From contig JAFBAO010000014.1 of assembly GCA_019247715.1 (NCBI GenBank), forward strand, positions 1-64,000: DNA of 64,000 bases, written 5' to 3'. This document shows, one piece after another, positions 45,239 to 61,543 of the stretch (position 1 is its first letter; every line of letters begins with the position of its first letter). Made by a program: the position numbers and the translations under genes. The notes below the pieces were generated by a model. It saw only the letters and a list, made by a program, of their open reading frames with translations. It ran no database searches and had not been told where the DNA came from. This stretch comes from Caulobacteraceae bacterium (GTDB lineage: Bacteria; Pseudomonadota; Alphaproteobacteria; Caulobacterales; Caulobacteraceae).

Positions 45239-45673
45239 ATGAAAATCCAAGCCCTGGGTCACGTCGTGCTGAAGGTGGCCGACGTCGCCCGCGCCGAGCA
45301 GTTCTACAACGGCCTGCTCGGCCTTCCCATCTGCGCCCGCCTCGACCAGGGGGGGATGAGCATGACCTTCTTCACCCTCGGCGATCACCACAACTTCGCG
45401 GTGGCCGAAGCGGCGGGCGCGCAGAAGGCGCCGGCCGCCGTCGGGCTGCATCACGTCGCCTTCAAGATCGGCGACAGCATGGATCAGCTGCGCGAGGCCA
45501 AGACCCGGCTCGACGCCGCCGGGGTCGGCTCGGTCCCCATGGACCACGAGGTGACCAAGTCGCTCTACCTCGAGGACCCGGACGGCAACGGCGTGGAGCT
45601 CTACGTCGATGTGTCGGACGTCTGGCGCAAGGAGCCGCAGCGGGTCGCCTACGCCGCTCCCCTGAAGCTCTGA
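45239..45673 (+). CDS. VOC-superfamily (glyoxalase-type) protein
   Basis: A 144-residue VOC protein with the paired beta-alpha-beta-beta-beta modules: [27 protein letters not shown] and [25 protein letters not shown], ending [16 protein letters not shown]. Metal-binding His and Glu (H8, H73-like, E-in-GVELY) are in place for glyoxalase or dioxygenase chemistry; substrate unknown. Confidence 0.83.
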   Translation: MKIQALGHVVLKVADVARAEQFYNGLLGLPICARLDQGGMSMTFFTLGDHHNFAVAEAAGAQKAPAAVGLHHVAFKIGDSMDQLREAKTRLDAAGVGSVPMDHEVTKSLYLEDPDGNGVELYVDVSDVWRKEPQRVAYAAPLKL

Positions 45674-45695
45674 CAGCTCGGCGGCCCGCCACTTC

Positions 45696-45740
45696 GGCCC
45701 CGTCGCCTCCGGCCCCGTTGCGTCCAGCCCCGTTGCGCCC
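45696..45740. repeat. Three tandem 15-bp units
   Basis: GGCCCCGTCGCCTCC (45696), GGCCCCGTTGCGTCC (45711) and AGCCCCGTTGCGCCC (45726) are three head-to-tail copies with small differences, in the gap between the VOC gene and ettA. A fourth GGCCC begins at 45741. No promoter or terminator role is evident. Confidence 0.65.
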
Positions 45741-45803
45741 GGCCCTTGGGCTGGCTATCTCCGCGCCGACTTCCTCAAAACCAGCCGGATCCGCGGAGCT
45801 CCC

Positions 45804-47465
<1,662 letters not shown>

Positions 47466-48962
47466 GTGTCCGAGAGCTCCCTACCGCGCCGCAGCGTACT
47501 CCGCCTCGCCGGCGCCGGCCTGGTGGCTGCGCCCGCCGCCGCCCTGGGCGCGGCGCCCGCCGGGGCGCCGGTCGAAGGCGGCAACGCGACGCTGGTCTCC
47601 GAAGGGGGCTGGGTCAAGTTCTTCGCCGTCCAGCGGGTGTGGGGCTATGCCGACCGCACCAGCCTGCTGCCCGGCGAGCCGCTGAACCTGATGGTGGCGG
47701 GCGGGCCTGGCGAGCCGGAGCGGCAGGCGCACCTGGAGGTGTTCCGGATCGGCGCGGACGGCGCCCAGACGCTCGTCTGGAAGAGCGATCCCACGCGGAT
47801 CACCTATCGCCCCGCCACGCGCTCGGCCGCCGCCATCGGCCCGGACTGGCCGGCGACCTTCGCCGGCATCGACACCCGCGCCTGGCCCCCCGGCTGCTAT
47901 TCGGCCGACGTCGTGGAGCAGGTGACCGCCACCCGCGACGTCAAGGTCGCCCAGTGGATCGTCCGCAACCCCAAGCGCGCCGGCGCCGTGCTGGTGCGGC
48001 TGGGGACCAACACCTACCAAGCCTACAACGCCTGGGGTGGCCACAGCCTCTATCCCAGCGAGGACGCCGAGACCCGGGGCGTCGTGGTCTCCTTCGACCG
48101 GCCGGCGCCGCCCAGCTTCTTCGAGTACGACGTCTATCTGGCCGGCTGGCTGGAGCGGCTGGCGCCCGGCCTTGGCGGCGTCGACTACGCCTCCAACTTC
48201 GACATCCACCGCGACCCGGCCCTGATGGACGGCTACAAGCTGGTGATCTCGGCCTCCCACGACGAATACTGGAGCGGCGAGGAGTTCGACGCCTTCGAAC
48301 GGCGGATCCTCAAGCAGGGCCGGAACGTCGCCTTCTTCGGCGGCAACGGCGCCTACTTCCAGGTGCGCTACGCCGACGCCAACCGCCCCACCGGCGGCGC
48401 CGACGAAGGGCGCCAGTTGGTCTGCTACAAGGACGCCGGCGACCCCGTCCTGCAGCGCGGCGGCAAGCTCGATCCGGCGGTCCTCGTCACCGACCTCTTC
48501 CGAAAGGACGCCCGCCGGCCCGAGACAATGCTCATGGGGGTGGCGTTCCAGAGCTGGTTCGACCCGGCCGGCCCCTCGCGCTTCCCATACCGGGTCGCCC
48601 GGACCGACCTGCCGTTCTTCGAAGGCACCGGCTGGCGCGCGGGCGACGCGGCCGCCGACGTGGTCGGCTACGAGTGGGACAACCGCGACCCCCTGAACGA
48701 CGGCCAGCGCCTGTGGGACAAGGCGAGGTCGCGCAACGCCCTGATCCCGGCCGGCGACATCCAGGTGCTCTTCCAGGGCCGTCCAGTGGACATCCATGGG
48801 GCGCCGGGACTGGCCGAGGCGGTCTACTTCCGCTCCAGGGCCGGAGCGCAGGTGTTCAGCGCCGGCTCGATCCGCTGGGCCTGGGGCCTCGGCAAGGAAG
48901 GCTTCGTGCAGCCCGCCTTCCAGCAATTCAACGAGAACCTGGTCCGCGCCCTCAGCCGTTGA
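47466..48962 (+). CDS. Tat-exported N,N-dimethylformamidase beta-subunit-like protein
   Basis: A 498-residue protein. N-terminus LPRRSVLRLAGAGLVAAPAAALGA is a Tat-type signal. The body resembles the large-subunit C-terminal domain of DMFase: LGTNTYQAYNAWGGHSLYPSE, EYDVYLAGWLERLAPGLGG, KLVISASHDEYWSGEEFDAFERRILKQGRNVAFFGGNGAYFQVRY. It begins with GTG at 47466, directly after the ettA stop, with no spacer. A native DMFase is cytosolic, so this exported version may do something else. Confidence 0.72.
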   Translation: MSESSLPRRSVLRLAGAGLVAAPAAALGAAPAGAPVEGGNATLVSEGGWVKFFAVQRVWGYADRTSLLPGEPLNLMVAGGPGEPERQAHLEVFRIGADGAQTLVWKSDPTRITYRPATRSAAAIGPDWPATFAGIDTRAWPPGCYSADVVEQVTATRDVKVAQWIVRNPKRAGAVLVRLGTNTYQAYNAWGGHSLYPSEDAETRGVVVSFDRPAPPSFFEYDVYLAGWLERLAPGLGGVDYASNFDIHRDPALMDGYKLVISASHDEYWSGEEFDAFERRILKQGRNVAFFGGNGAYFQVRYADANRPTGGADEGRQLVCYKDAGDPVLQRGGKLDPAVLVTDLFRKDARRPETMLMGVAFQSWFDPAGPSRFPYRVARTDLPFFEGTGWRAGDAAADVVGYEWDNRDPLNDGQRLWDKARSRNALIPAGDIQVLFQGRPVDIHGAPGLAEAVYFRSRAGAQVFSAGSIRWAWGLGKEGFVQPAFQQFNENLVRALSR

Positions 48963-48983
48963 CCGCCGGCGCCGCCGAGCTCG

Positions 48984-49274
48984 TCAGACGACCCCGTCCA
49001 GCCGCTCGATCTCGGGCGCGCCGTCCATGAACGAACCCATCTCGCGGCCGAGGCTTCGGAAATGGTCGGAAGCGCGGTGCGCCTCCACCGCCGCCTGGTC
49101 CTGGTAAAGCTCCAGCACCTTGTAGGTGTCGGGATCGGTCCGGCTCTTGGTCAGCTGATAGCAGAGGTTGCCGGGCTCGTTGGCGCGCACCTTCTGGGTA
49201 AGCGCCTTGAAGACCGCCTCGAACTCGGCGTTCTTGCCCTTCTGCACCTTGATGGTGGCGATGACCCCGATCAT
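48984..49274 (-). CDS. YgiN-like putative quinol monooxygenase (ABM domain)
   Basis: A 96-residue ABM-domain protein: MIGVIATIKVQKGKNAEFEAVFKALTQKVRANEPGNLCYQLTKSRTDPDTYKVLELYQDQAAVEAHRASDHF. It resembles YgiN-type quinol monooxygenases. Follows the Tat-exported gene convergently. Substrate unknown. Confidence 0.78.
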   Translation of the reverse strand: MIGVIATIKVQKGKNAEFEAVFKALTQKVRANEPGNLCYQLTKSRTDPDTYKVLELYQDQAAVEAHRASDHFRSLGREMGSFMDGAPEIERLDGVV

Positions 49275-49337
49275 GCGCGTCCTCCTGCGTTCGTTGGGCG
49301 CTACCTAGCCGCCGCCGGACGGAGCGGGCAAGCCGAA

Positions 49338-49373
49338 CTTCTTCCTGGCCCAGCGCTTCTTCCTGGCCTAGCG
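49338..49373. repeat. 18-bp tandem duplication, second copy with a premature stop
   Basis: CTTCTTCCTGGCCCAGCG (49338-49355) is repeated at once as CTTCTTCCTGGCCTAGCG. The single C to T change turns a TGG codon into TAG on the minus strand, where it stops the next gene. Confidence 0.7.
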
Positions 49374-49670
49374 GCGGCCGCCGTCCCAGCCGTAGGCCAC
49401 CCACGAGTGGCCGCCCAGGTGACGCGCCTCGATGACGCCTGGATCGGCGGACGCGCGGATGGACCGCCGGGTCCTCATCGCCACTCCGGCCAGCGCCAAG
49501 AGCGCCACGCCCATGAGCGAGATCACCACCACGGTGGCGGCGAACACCAACGCCAGGACGGCCCCCACCGCCGCCGCGCCCGCCCAGGCGATCGCGCCGC
49601 CCACCAGGGCGAGGGCCCGCAACGCAGAGCGTCTCGGCGCGCGCGTGATCTCGGCCCTCGATCCTTCCAT
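49368..49670 (-). CDS. Small membrane protein (100 aa), unrecognised
   Basis: A 100-residue protein with two closely spaced hydrophobic helices (about 20-38 and 40-65: ALALVGGAIAWAGAAAVGAV, ALVFAATVVVISLMGVALLALAG), a basic stretch MRTRRSIRA and a polar C-terminus HLGGHSWVAYGWDGGRR. ATG 49670 has GAGGAA upstream. Reading past its stop, the frame stays open 20 codons, including a repeated ARKK. I do not know the family. Confidence 0.6.
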   Translation of the reverse strand: MEGSRAEITRAPRRSALRALALVGGAIAWAGAAAVGAVLALVFAATVVVISLMGVALLALAGVAMRTRRSIRASADPGVIEARHLGGHSWVAYGWDGGRR

Positions 49671-49793
49671 GACGTTCCTCGCCGGCGTTGTTTCGTACTT
49701 CGGCGCCCAGCCTTGCAACGTCAACCTGCTCTGCGACGGAATCTTGGCAGGGCCTGCTAAACAGGCGCCGGAGTCCAAAGAGTCGCGCGCGCC

Positions 49794-53303
<3,510 letters not shown>

Positions 53304-53325
53304 CCCGCCTTATGAGGACCGCGGC

Positions 53326-53976
53326 ATGACACCCACCGCCATTCTCGCCGCCGCCCTCCTGGCCTCCGCGGCCGCGCCGCCGGACAACGCCGGCGAGCCC
53401 CTGCCGCCCACCGCGCCCAGGGTGGACTATCAGCTCACCGCCTGGTGCTACGGCGCGCTCAAGGAATATCTGGACATCTACGAGCAGGTGAAGCCGGAGC
53501 TGGTGGACATCGACAAGATGTTCGGGACCTCGGTGAAGGAGGCCGAGCCCTACCAGTCCGACATGGCCGCCGCCCGCGTGGAGCTGAAGATGATCGCCAA
53601 TGCGGTCACCCTGGCCCAGAAGGCGAGCCCGCGGCCGATCAACGAGGAGAGCACCACGGCCATGCGCCAGGGGGCGGCGATATGGTCGGTGGCCGAGACC
53701 AAGAGCCGCCGCGAGCTGGCCCGCGCGTGGCTCACCTGGGCCTTGCCGGACCGGTGCGATTCGGTGGCCCGCGAGGTGGCGGCCAAGTCGGCCCTGTTCA
53801 GCGGCGCCCTGAAGTACAACGACCCGCCCGCGCCGCCCGCCGCCGCCGAGGCTCCGGCGCCCGCCCCGCCACCCCCGCCTGAGGCCGCGACGCCGGCCGC
53901 ACCGCCGCCGGCCACGTCTGCGGACCAGCCGGCGCCGGACGCGGCCGCGAGCGGGGCGCCGAGCGCCAAGCCCTAG
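53326..53976 (+). CDS. Secreted hypothetical protein with Ala/Pro-rich C-terminus
   Basis: A 216-residue protein. N-terminal signal-like MTPTAILAAALLASAAA, a helical body of ~120 residues (DYQLTAWCYGALKEYLDIYEQVKPELVDIDKMFGTSVKEAEPYQSDMAAARVELKMIANAV...), then ~55 residues of Pro/Ala repeats. Paired cysteines could form a disulfide. Starts 22 nt after the hydantoinase stop. Function unknown. Confidence 0.6.
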   Translation: MTPTAILAAALLASAAAPPDNAGEPLPPTAPRVDYQLTAWCYGALKEYLDIYEQVKPELVDIDKMFGTSVKEAEPYQSDMAAARVELKMIANAVTLAQKASPRPINEESTTAMRQGAAIWSVAETKSRRELARAWLTWALPDRCDSVAREVAAKSALFSGALKYNDPPAPPAAAEAPAPAPPPPPEAATPAAPPPATSADQPAPDAAASGAPSAKP

Positions 53977-54015
53977 CAAGCGCGCGCAAGTCCACGAGGC
54001 GCGGCGTGCGGCCCC

Positions 54016-56664
<2,649 letters not shown>

Positions 56665-56673
56665 CGGGGCCTT

Positions 56674-57735
56674 CTACGCCAGCTCGAACGCTTCGAGGCC
56701 CGAAAGGCGCAGCGCCTTCGGCCGCTCGGGGAGTTCGCGCGGCGCGACGCCCTCCACCGACTCGGCCACGTGGCGAATATGGTCGGGAGTGGTGCCGCAG
56801 CAGCCGCCGAGGATGTTGACGAGGCCGCTCCTCGCCCACTCCTCGAGGTGGCAGGCGGTCTCTTCCGGCCCCTCGTCGTACTCGCCGAAGGCGTTGGGAA
56901 GGCCGGCGTTGGGGTAGGCGGCCACTAGGGTGTCGGCGATGCGCGCCAGCTCGGCGATGTGCGGGCGCATGAGCTCGGCGCCCAAGGCGCAGTTGAGGCC
57001 GACCGCGAAGGGCCTGGCGTGCCGCACCGAGTTCCAGAACGCCTCCACCGTCTGGCCCGAGAGCGTGCGTCCGGAACGGTCGGTGATGGTGCCCGATATC
57101 CAGATCGGCAGCGGCGCCAGCCCCTCGGCTTCCAGGTCGAGGATCGCCTTGATCGCCGCCTTGGCGTTCAGGGTGTCGAACACCGTCTCGATCAGGAAGA
57201 TGTCGACGCCGCCCTCGTGCAGGGCGCGGGCCTGCTCGGCGTAGATGCTGTAGACTTCGTCGAAGGTGACGGTCCGCGCCCCGGGATCGTTCACGTCGGG
57301 CGAGATCGAGAGGGTGCGGTTGGTGGGGCCGAGCGATCCCGCCACGAACCGCGGCTTTTGCGGCGTCTTCTGGGTCCAGCGGTCCGCAGCGGCGCGGCCA
57401 AGCTGGGCGGCGGCCAGGTTGATGGCCCGCACCTCGCCCTCCAGGCCGTAGTCGGCCTGGGAGATGGCGTTGGCGTTGAAGGTGTTGGTCTGGGCGATGT
57501 CGGCGCCGGCCTCGAAGTAGGCGTCGTGGACCTCGGTCACCACCTCGGGCCGGGTGAGGCACAATACGTCGAAGTCGCCCTTCAGCGGATGGGCGTGCGC
57601 GGCGAACCGCTCGCCGCGGAAATCGGCTTCCTCGAGGCCGCGACGCTGCAGGTAGACGCCCCACGATCCGTCCAGGATGAGGATCCGCTCACGGGCGGCG
57701 GCCTTCAGGGCGGCGATCCGGTCGTCGCGGTTCAC
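56674..57735 (-). CDS. Methionine synthase, homocysteine-binding half
   Basis: A 353-residue homocysteine S-methyltransferase domain, the N-terminal part of a split MetH. Zinc ligands are in GLNCALGA and [11 protein letters not shown]-terminal [15 protein letters not shown] is typical. Starts at GTG 57735, overlapping the metF stop by four bases (GTGA). Cannot work alone; methyl must come from the B12 domain in the next gene. Confidence 0.93.
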   Translation of the reverse strand: MNRDDRIAALKAAARERILILDGSWGVYLQRRGLEEADFRGERFAAHAHPLKGDFDVLCLTRPEVVTEVHDAYFEAGADIAQTNTFNANAISQADYGLEGEVRAINLAAAQLGRAAADRWTQKTPQKPRFVAGSLGPTNRTLSISPDVNDPGARTVTFDEVYSIYAEQARALHEGGVDIFLIETVFDTLNAKAAIKAILDLEAEGLAPLPIWISGTITDRSGRTLSGQTVEAFWNSVRHARPFAVGLNCALGAELMRPHIAELARIADTLVAAYPNAGLPNAFGEYDEGPEETACHLEEWARSGLVNILGGCCGTTPDHIRHVAESVEGVAPRELPERPKALRLSGLEAFELA

Positions 57736-58673
57736 TGCAGCGCCTCCTTGGCGGGCTGGGTCTCACGCACGCCCAGCACCCGGCAGATGGCGTAGACGAG
57801 GTCGGCCCGGTTCAGGGTGTAGAAGTGGAAGTCGGAGAACCCCTCCTCTTCCAGACGCGCGCACATCTCGGCGGCCACCGAGCCGGCGATCAGCCGGCGG
57901 GTCTCCGGGTCCTTGTCGAGGCCCTCGAACAGGCTGGTGAGCCATGCCGGCAGGGCGATGCCGCACTGCCCGGCCATCCGCCCCAGCCCCTTGACGTTGG
58001 TCACCGGCATCACCCCCACCGAGATCGGGATCTCGATCCCGGCCTTGCGGATCTGGTCGGCGAACCGCAGGAAGCCGTCGATGTCGAAGAAGAACTGGGT
58101 GATCGCCCGGCTCGCGCCGGCGCCCACCTTGGCCTTCAGCACCTCGATGTCGTGGGCGGGCGAGGGGCTTTCCGGGTGCGTCTGCGGATAGACGCCCACG
58201 GAGATCTCGAACGGAGCACGCGCGCGGATGCCGGCGGTGAGCTCGGTGGCGTTCGCGTACCCGTCCGGGCGCGGACGATAGACGCCGCCGATCTGGCCGG
58301 GCGGGTCGCCGCGCAGGGCCACGATGTGACGAACGCCCGAGCGCCAGTAGTCGTCGATCACTTCATCCACGTCTGCGCGGGACGCCTCGACGCAGGTGAG
58401 GTGGGCGGCCGGCCGCAAGGTGGTCTCGTTCAGCATCCGGATCACCGTGCGGTGCGTGCGTTCGCGCGTGGAGCCGCCGGCGCCGTAGGTGACCGACACG
58501 AAGTCGGGGGCCAGCGGCTCGAGGCGGCGGATCGCCCGCCAGAGCTCCTCCTCGGCCTCCGGCGTCTTCGGCGGGGCGAACTCGAACGAGACCTTGAGGC
58601 GCCGCGTCTCGCGCCCCCCCGCCCGGGCGACGGGGCCGAGGGCGCTTTCGCCGTCGCCGACCGCGGCGCTCAT
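57732..58673 (-). CDS. metF: Methylenetetrahydrofolate reductase
   Basis: A 313-residue FAD enzyme that makes 5-methyl-tetrahydrofolate for MetH. Visible MetF blocks: [57 protein letters not shown] and [12 protein letters not shown] ~20-residue N-terminal extension precedes them. ATG 58673 overlaps the upstream stop (ATGA) and its stop overlaps the metH N-half start, so three cistrons are coupled. Confidence 0.94.
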   Translation of the reverse strand: MSAAVGDGESALGPVARAGGRETRRLKVSFEFAPPKTPEAEEELWRAIRRLEPLAPDFVSVTYGAGGSTRERTHRTVIRMLNETTLRPAAHLTCVEASRADVDEVIDDYWRSGVRHIVALRGDPPGQIGGVYRPRPDGYANATELTAGIRARAPFEISVGVYPQTHPESPSPAHDIEVLKAKVGAGASRAITQFFFDIDGFLRFADQIRKAGIEIPISVGVMPVTNVKGLGRMAGQCGIALPAWLTSLFEGLDKDPETRRLIAGSVAAEMCARLEEEGFSDFHFYTLNRADLVYAICRVLGVRETQPAKEALQ

Positions 58674-59635
58674 GCGACCCTCCTGAGGCGGCCTGCGTCG
58701 TGCTCGGCGCTCCACACCTTCACGGTCAGCCCGCCGGCCGACCCCGGCGGCAGCGAGCGGCGCTGGATGCGGCCGAGCCCGGCGGCCGCGAGCCAGCCTT
58801 CGATCTCGTCGTCGCCGAAGCCTAGCCGGCGGTGCCGATGCTCGGCGCGCAGGAACTCCAGGTCATGGGGCGCGAAGTCGACGATGAGCAGACGACCGGC
58901 CGGCGCCACCAGGCGCGCGGCCTCCGCCACCGCCGCCGCCGGCTCGCCGAGGTAGTGCAGCACCTGATGCACGACGACGAGGTCCGCCTCGCCGTCCGCA
59001 AGTCCGGTGCCGAAGATATCGCCGTGCCGAAGCTCGCAGGCGCCAAGGCCCGCGCCGGCGACGTTGCTGCGGGCGATGTTGAGCATCTGGCGGGACAGAT
59101 CGAGGCCGACGGCGCTCTCGGCCTTCGGTCCCAGCAGCGTGAGCATCCGCCCCGCGCCCGTGCCGAGGTCCACGAGCCGGCGGAAGGGGCCCTCGCCGGT
59201 CGCCTCCAGGATCGCCGCCTCCACGGCCGCCTCGGAGACATAGAGCGAGCGGATCTCGTGCCAGCGGTGGGCGTTGTCGGCGAAATAGGCCGCCGCCTCG
59301 CCGGCGCGCTCGGCCGCCACCCCCTGAAGCCGCTCGGCGTCCCGGCGCAGGACCGCGTCGGAGGGCGCGATCAGCCGCAGCGCCTGGTCGAGGAGGGTTC
59401 GAGTGGGCCCCGGCGAGGCGAGCCGATAGAACACCCACGCGCCGTCCGGAAACCGCTCGACGAGGCCGGCCTCGGCCAGCAGCTTCAGGTGCCGGGAGAC
59501 CCGGGGCTGGCTCTGCCCGAGGATGCGGGTGAGCTCCAGCACCGCCAGCTCCTCGCGCGCCAGGAGCGCCAGGATGCGCAGCCGCGTCGGCTCGCCCGCC
59601 GCGCGCAACACCGCCACCGCCTGGTCCGAGGTCAT
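58670..59635 (-). CDS. ArsR-family regulator fused to a SAM methyltransferase-like domain
   Basis: A 321-residue protein. Residues 1-~90 form an ArsR winged helix (LRAAGEPTRLRILALLAREEL, LGQSQPRVSRHLKLLAEAGLV); the rest is a class-I SAM methyltransferase fold (RLVDLGTGAGRMLTLL, GLDLSRQMLNIARS). It heads the metF-metH operon, so most likely senses SAM or S-adenosylhomocysteine and controls this operon, the role I recall for SahR-type proteins. Its own start overlaps an operator-like palindrome. Confidence 0.85.
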   Translation of the reverse strand: MTSDQAVAVLRAAGEPTRLRILALLAREELAVLELTRILGQSQPRVSRHLKLLAEAGLVERFPDGAWVFYRLASPGPTRTLLDQALRLIAPSDAVLRRDAERLQGVAAERAGEAAAYFADNAHRWHEIRSLYVSEAAVEAAILEATGEGPFRRLVDLGTGAGRMLTLLGPKAESAVGLDLSRQMLNIARSNVAGAGLGACELRHGDIFGTGLADGEADLVVVHQVLHYLGEPAAAVAEAARLVAPAGRLLIVDFAPHDLEFLRAEHRHRRLGFGDDEIEGWLAAAGLGRIQRRSLPPGSAGGLTVKVWSAEHDAGRLRRVA

Positions 59636-59642
59636 CGCCCAT

Positions 59643-59672
59643 ATAAAGATATCTTTATGTGAGAAGTGTCAA
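59643..59672 (-). promoter_or_regulatory. metF operon promoter and ArsR-type operator
   Basis: ATAAAGATATCTTTAT (59643-59658) is a perfect 16-bp palindrome 7 nt before the ArsR-fusion ATG. Upstream on the minus strand is a TTGACA (59667-59672) with the palindrome covering where the -10 would lie. An ArsR-type repressor bound here would block the promoter. The site fits autoregulation by the fusion protein. Confidence 0.75.
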
Positions 59673-59683
59673 TGGCGAATTGG

Positions 59684-60286
59684 TCAACCGCCCGTCGGCC
59701 GCCGGCGAGGCGCAGGGCCATCGCTCGGCGCGTGGACCGGCGCGCTCGTGACCTCTTGGATCCGCCTCTCGTCGACCTTGCCCCAGAACGCGGCCCAGGT
59801 AGGGAACCCGGCCGGAAGCGTGGCCAGCATTTCGCTTCCCAACCAGTCGTTGAACGGCGGGTTCGGCCGCTGGGTGATGTCCTGGGAATACCAGCGCTGC
59901 TCATTGCGTCGGACGAAGAACCACTCGCCGTTGCGCCGCGTGTAGGTGTCGAAATAGCAGATCGCCATGACGATCCACTTGTCGCCGTACTCGTGCTCGG
60001 CGCGGCAATAGACCTGGCCCCTGGCGTTGTCCGCGTCGACGAACTCGATGCGGTGCCCGCAGACCTGATGGATCGAGCGATAGAACTTTTCGAGGGCGGG
60101 CGTGATCCACTGACGCAACACCTCGCGACCGACGCCGTGGCGGCCGCAGTTCACGTCGTCGACGAACAGCGACACCCAGGTGTCCACATCGCGCGAGCCC
60201 ACGGCCATGGCGTAACGGATCGGCAGCTGCTGGATCGCCAGCGTCGATTCCACCCGGTCGAGCCGAGCGGCGAGATCTTCATTCAT
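59684..60286 (-). CDS. NTF2-like SnoaL-fold protein
   Basis: A 200-residue protein with one NTF2-like fold (residues ~5-150: ALEKFYRSIHQVCGHRIEFVDADNARGQVYCRAEHEYGDKWIVMAICYFDTYTRRNGEWFFVRRNEQRWYSQD) and a 40-residue Pro/Arg-rich tail. The fold is used by isomerases, dehydratases and ring-hydroxylating beta subunits. GGGAGG sits about 8 nt before the ATG. On the same strand as a PRISE-like reductase, which hints at joint work on a cyclic substrate. Confidence 0.78.
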   Translation of the reverse strand: MNEDLAARLDRVESTLAIQQLPIRYAMAVGSRDVDTWVSLFVDDVNCGRHGVGREVLRQWITPALEKFYRSIHQVCGHRIEFVDADNARGQVYCRAEHEYGDKWIVMAICYFDTYTRRNGEWFFVRRNEQRWYSQDITQRPNPPFNDWLGSEMLATLPAGFPTWAAFWGKVDERRIQEVTSAPVHAPSDGPAPRRRPTGG

Positions 60287-60408
60287 GTGGTTCCCTCCCG
60301 GGGGCCGACCGCGGGCAGTTCTACCCGACGGTAAAGTCCCAGACTGGCGTTCCAGGTCGAGAAGATCAAGGCTGTCTCGATCGCGCCGGCTGTGCGGCCG
60401 TGGCGGGC

Positions 60409-61491
60409 TCAGCGCGGGAGGTAGCGGGCCTCCTGCATCTCCTCGATGTAGGCGAGGAACATGTCCTCGGTGTCCCGGCATTCGTGGAACCCGGCCTGGC
60501 GGATCTTGATGGTGCTGAGGATGGGCGGCGGCTGCTGCAGGGCCATGTAGTGGACGGTGTAGTCCAGCCCCATCCAGTTGCCCGAGATGTCGCCATAGGA
60601 CAGGCGCTGCAGATCGTGCTTCGCGACGATGCGGTCCCAGACCGGGCCCTTGTCGGCCATCATGGTCGCCAGCGACATGGTTTGCGGACGCTCGAGCTCC
60701 ATGCCGAAATGCCTGGCCAGGCGCGGGAAGAGGTTTTGCCAGTCGAGCACGTCGCCGTTGGTGACGTTGAAGATCTGATTGGCGGAGGCCTGGGCGTTGG
60801 ACATCCCCCAGGCGATGGCGCTGGCGAGCAGGCGCGCATCCACGAGCTCGACTAGCCCCGCCCGGAGCGGGCCTGGGAAGCGCAGCGGCAGGCCGAGCTC
60901 GCGTGAGATCGCGCAGTAAGCGCCGATCGCCGAGATGTGGTTCGTGGGCGCGCCAGGACAGAGGCCCACCACGATCTGCGGCCGGTAGATCGTCCAGGAC
61001 CAGGCGCGTCCCCGCTGGCGCTCGAACACATAGTCCTGCTGCGCGTGGTAGAAGCTCGGCGGCATGTGCATCGGGTCGCGCTCGCGCGCCGGCGCCTTGA
61101 TCGGCCCGAGGTGGACGCCGTACGCCTTGGTGCCTTGCAGGAACGCGAAGTTCTCCAGCGGCGCCTTGGCGGCCTCCAGCGCGTCGAGCACGTTCTTCAG
61201 CATCCCGAGGTTGGTCTCGATGTGAGTCGCCTCGGTCCAGGCGGCGGAGAAGGTCGGCTGGTCGAGCACGGCGGTGTAGAGCACGTGGGTCACGTCCCCC
61301 ATCGTTCCCAGGGCGGTCATGGTGGCCGCGCGGTCCGTAAGATCGACGGTGACATAGTGGGCGCGGGTGGCGACGGGCGGCGCCTTGCGCGAGGCGCCCG
61401 CCACCGCCCAGTCGGGCCGATGACTCAGAAAATGCTCCATCGTGTTCCAGCCGATGGGACCTCGTCCGAGCACCAGGATCTTCTTCGTCAT
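60409..61491 (-). CDS. PRISE-like NAD(P)-dependent reductase/epimerase
   Basis: A 360-residue extended SDR. Rossmann motif ILVLGRGPIGWNTMEHF, catalytic-type LQGTKAYGVHLGPIK and FYHAQQDYVFERQ, then RPQIVVGLCPGAPTN. The pattern resembles PRISE/progesterone-5-beta-reductase-like proteins of the SDR75U/32 types. Enone reduction is a possibility but is not shown. An inverted repeat, GGCCCTCC/GGAGGGCC (61494-61541), could sequester its Shine-Dalgarno. Confidence 0.75.
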   Translation of the reverse strand: MTKKILVLGRGPIGWNTMEHFLSHRPDWAVAGASRKAPPVATRAHYVTVDLTDRAATMTALGTMGDVTHVLYTAVLDQPTFSAAWTEATHIETNLGMLKNVLDALEAAKAPLENFAFLQGTKAYGVHLGPIKAPARERDPMHMPPSFYHAQQDYVFERQRGRAWSWTIYRPQIVVGLCPGAPTNHISAIGAYCAISRELGLPLRFPGPLRAGLVELVDARLLASAIAWGMSNAQASANQIFNVTNGDVLDWQNLFPRLARHFGMELERPQTMSLATMMADKGPVWDRIVAKHDLQRLSYGDISGNWMGLDYTVHYMALQQPPPILSTIKIRQAGFHECRDTEDMFLAYIEEMQEARYLPR

Positions 61492-61493
61492 GC

Positions 61494-61541
61494 GGCCCTC
61501 CCAGGAATGGGCTTTCCTAAGCCTGAGCTCGCAGGAGGGCC
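61494..61541 (-). promoter_or_regulatory. Inverted repeat that could sequester the Shine-Dalgarno
   Basis: GGCCCTCC (61494-61501) and GGAGGGCC (61534-61541) are perfect 8-bp inverse copies. On the minus strand the second-read arm is the Shine-Dalgarno of the gene starting at 61491, 4 nt away. A hairpin with a 32-nt loop would hide it. Confidence 0.4.
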
Positions 61542-61543
61542 AC

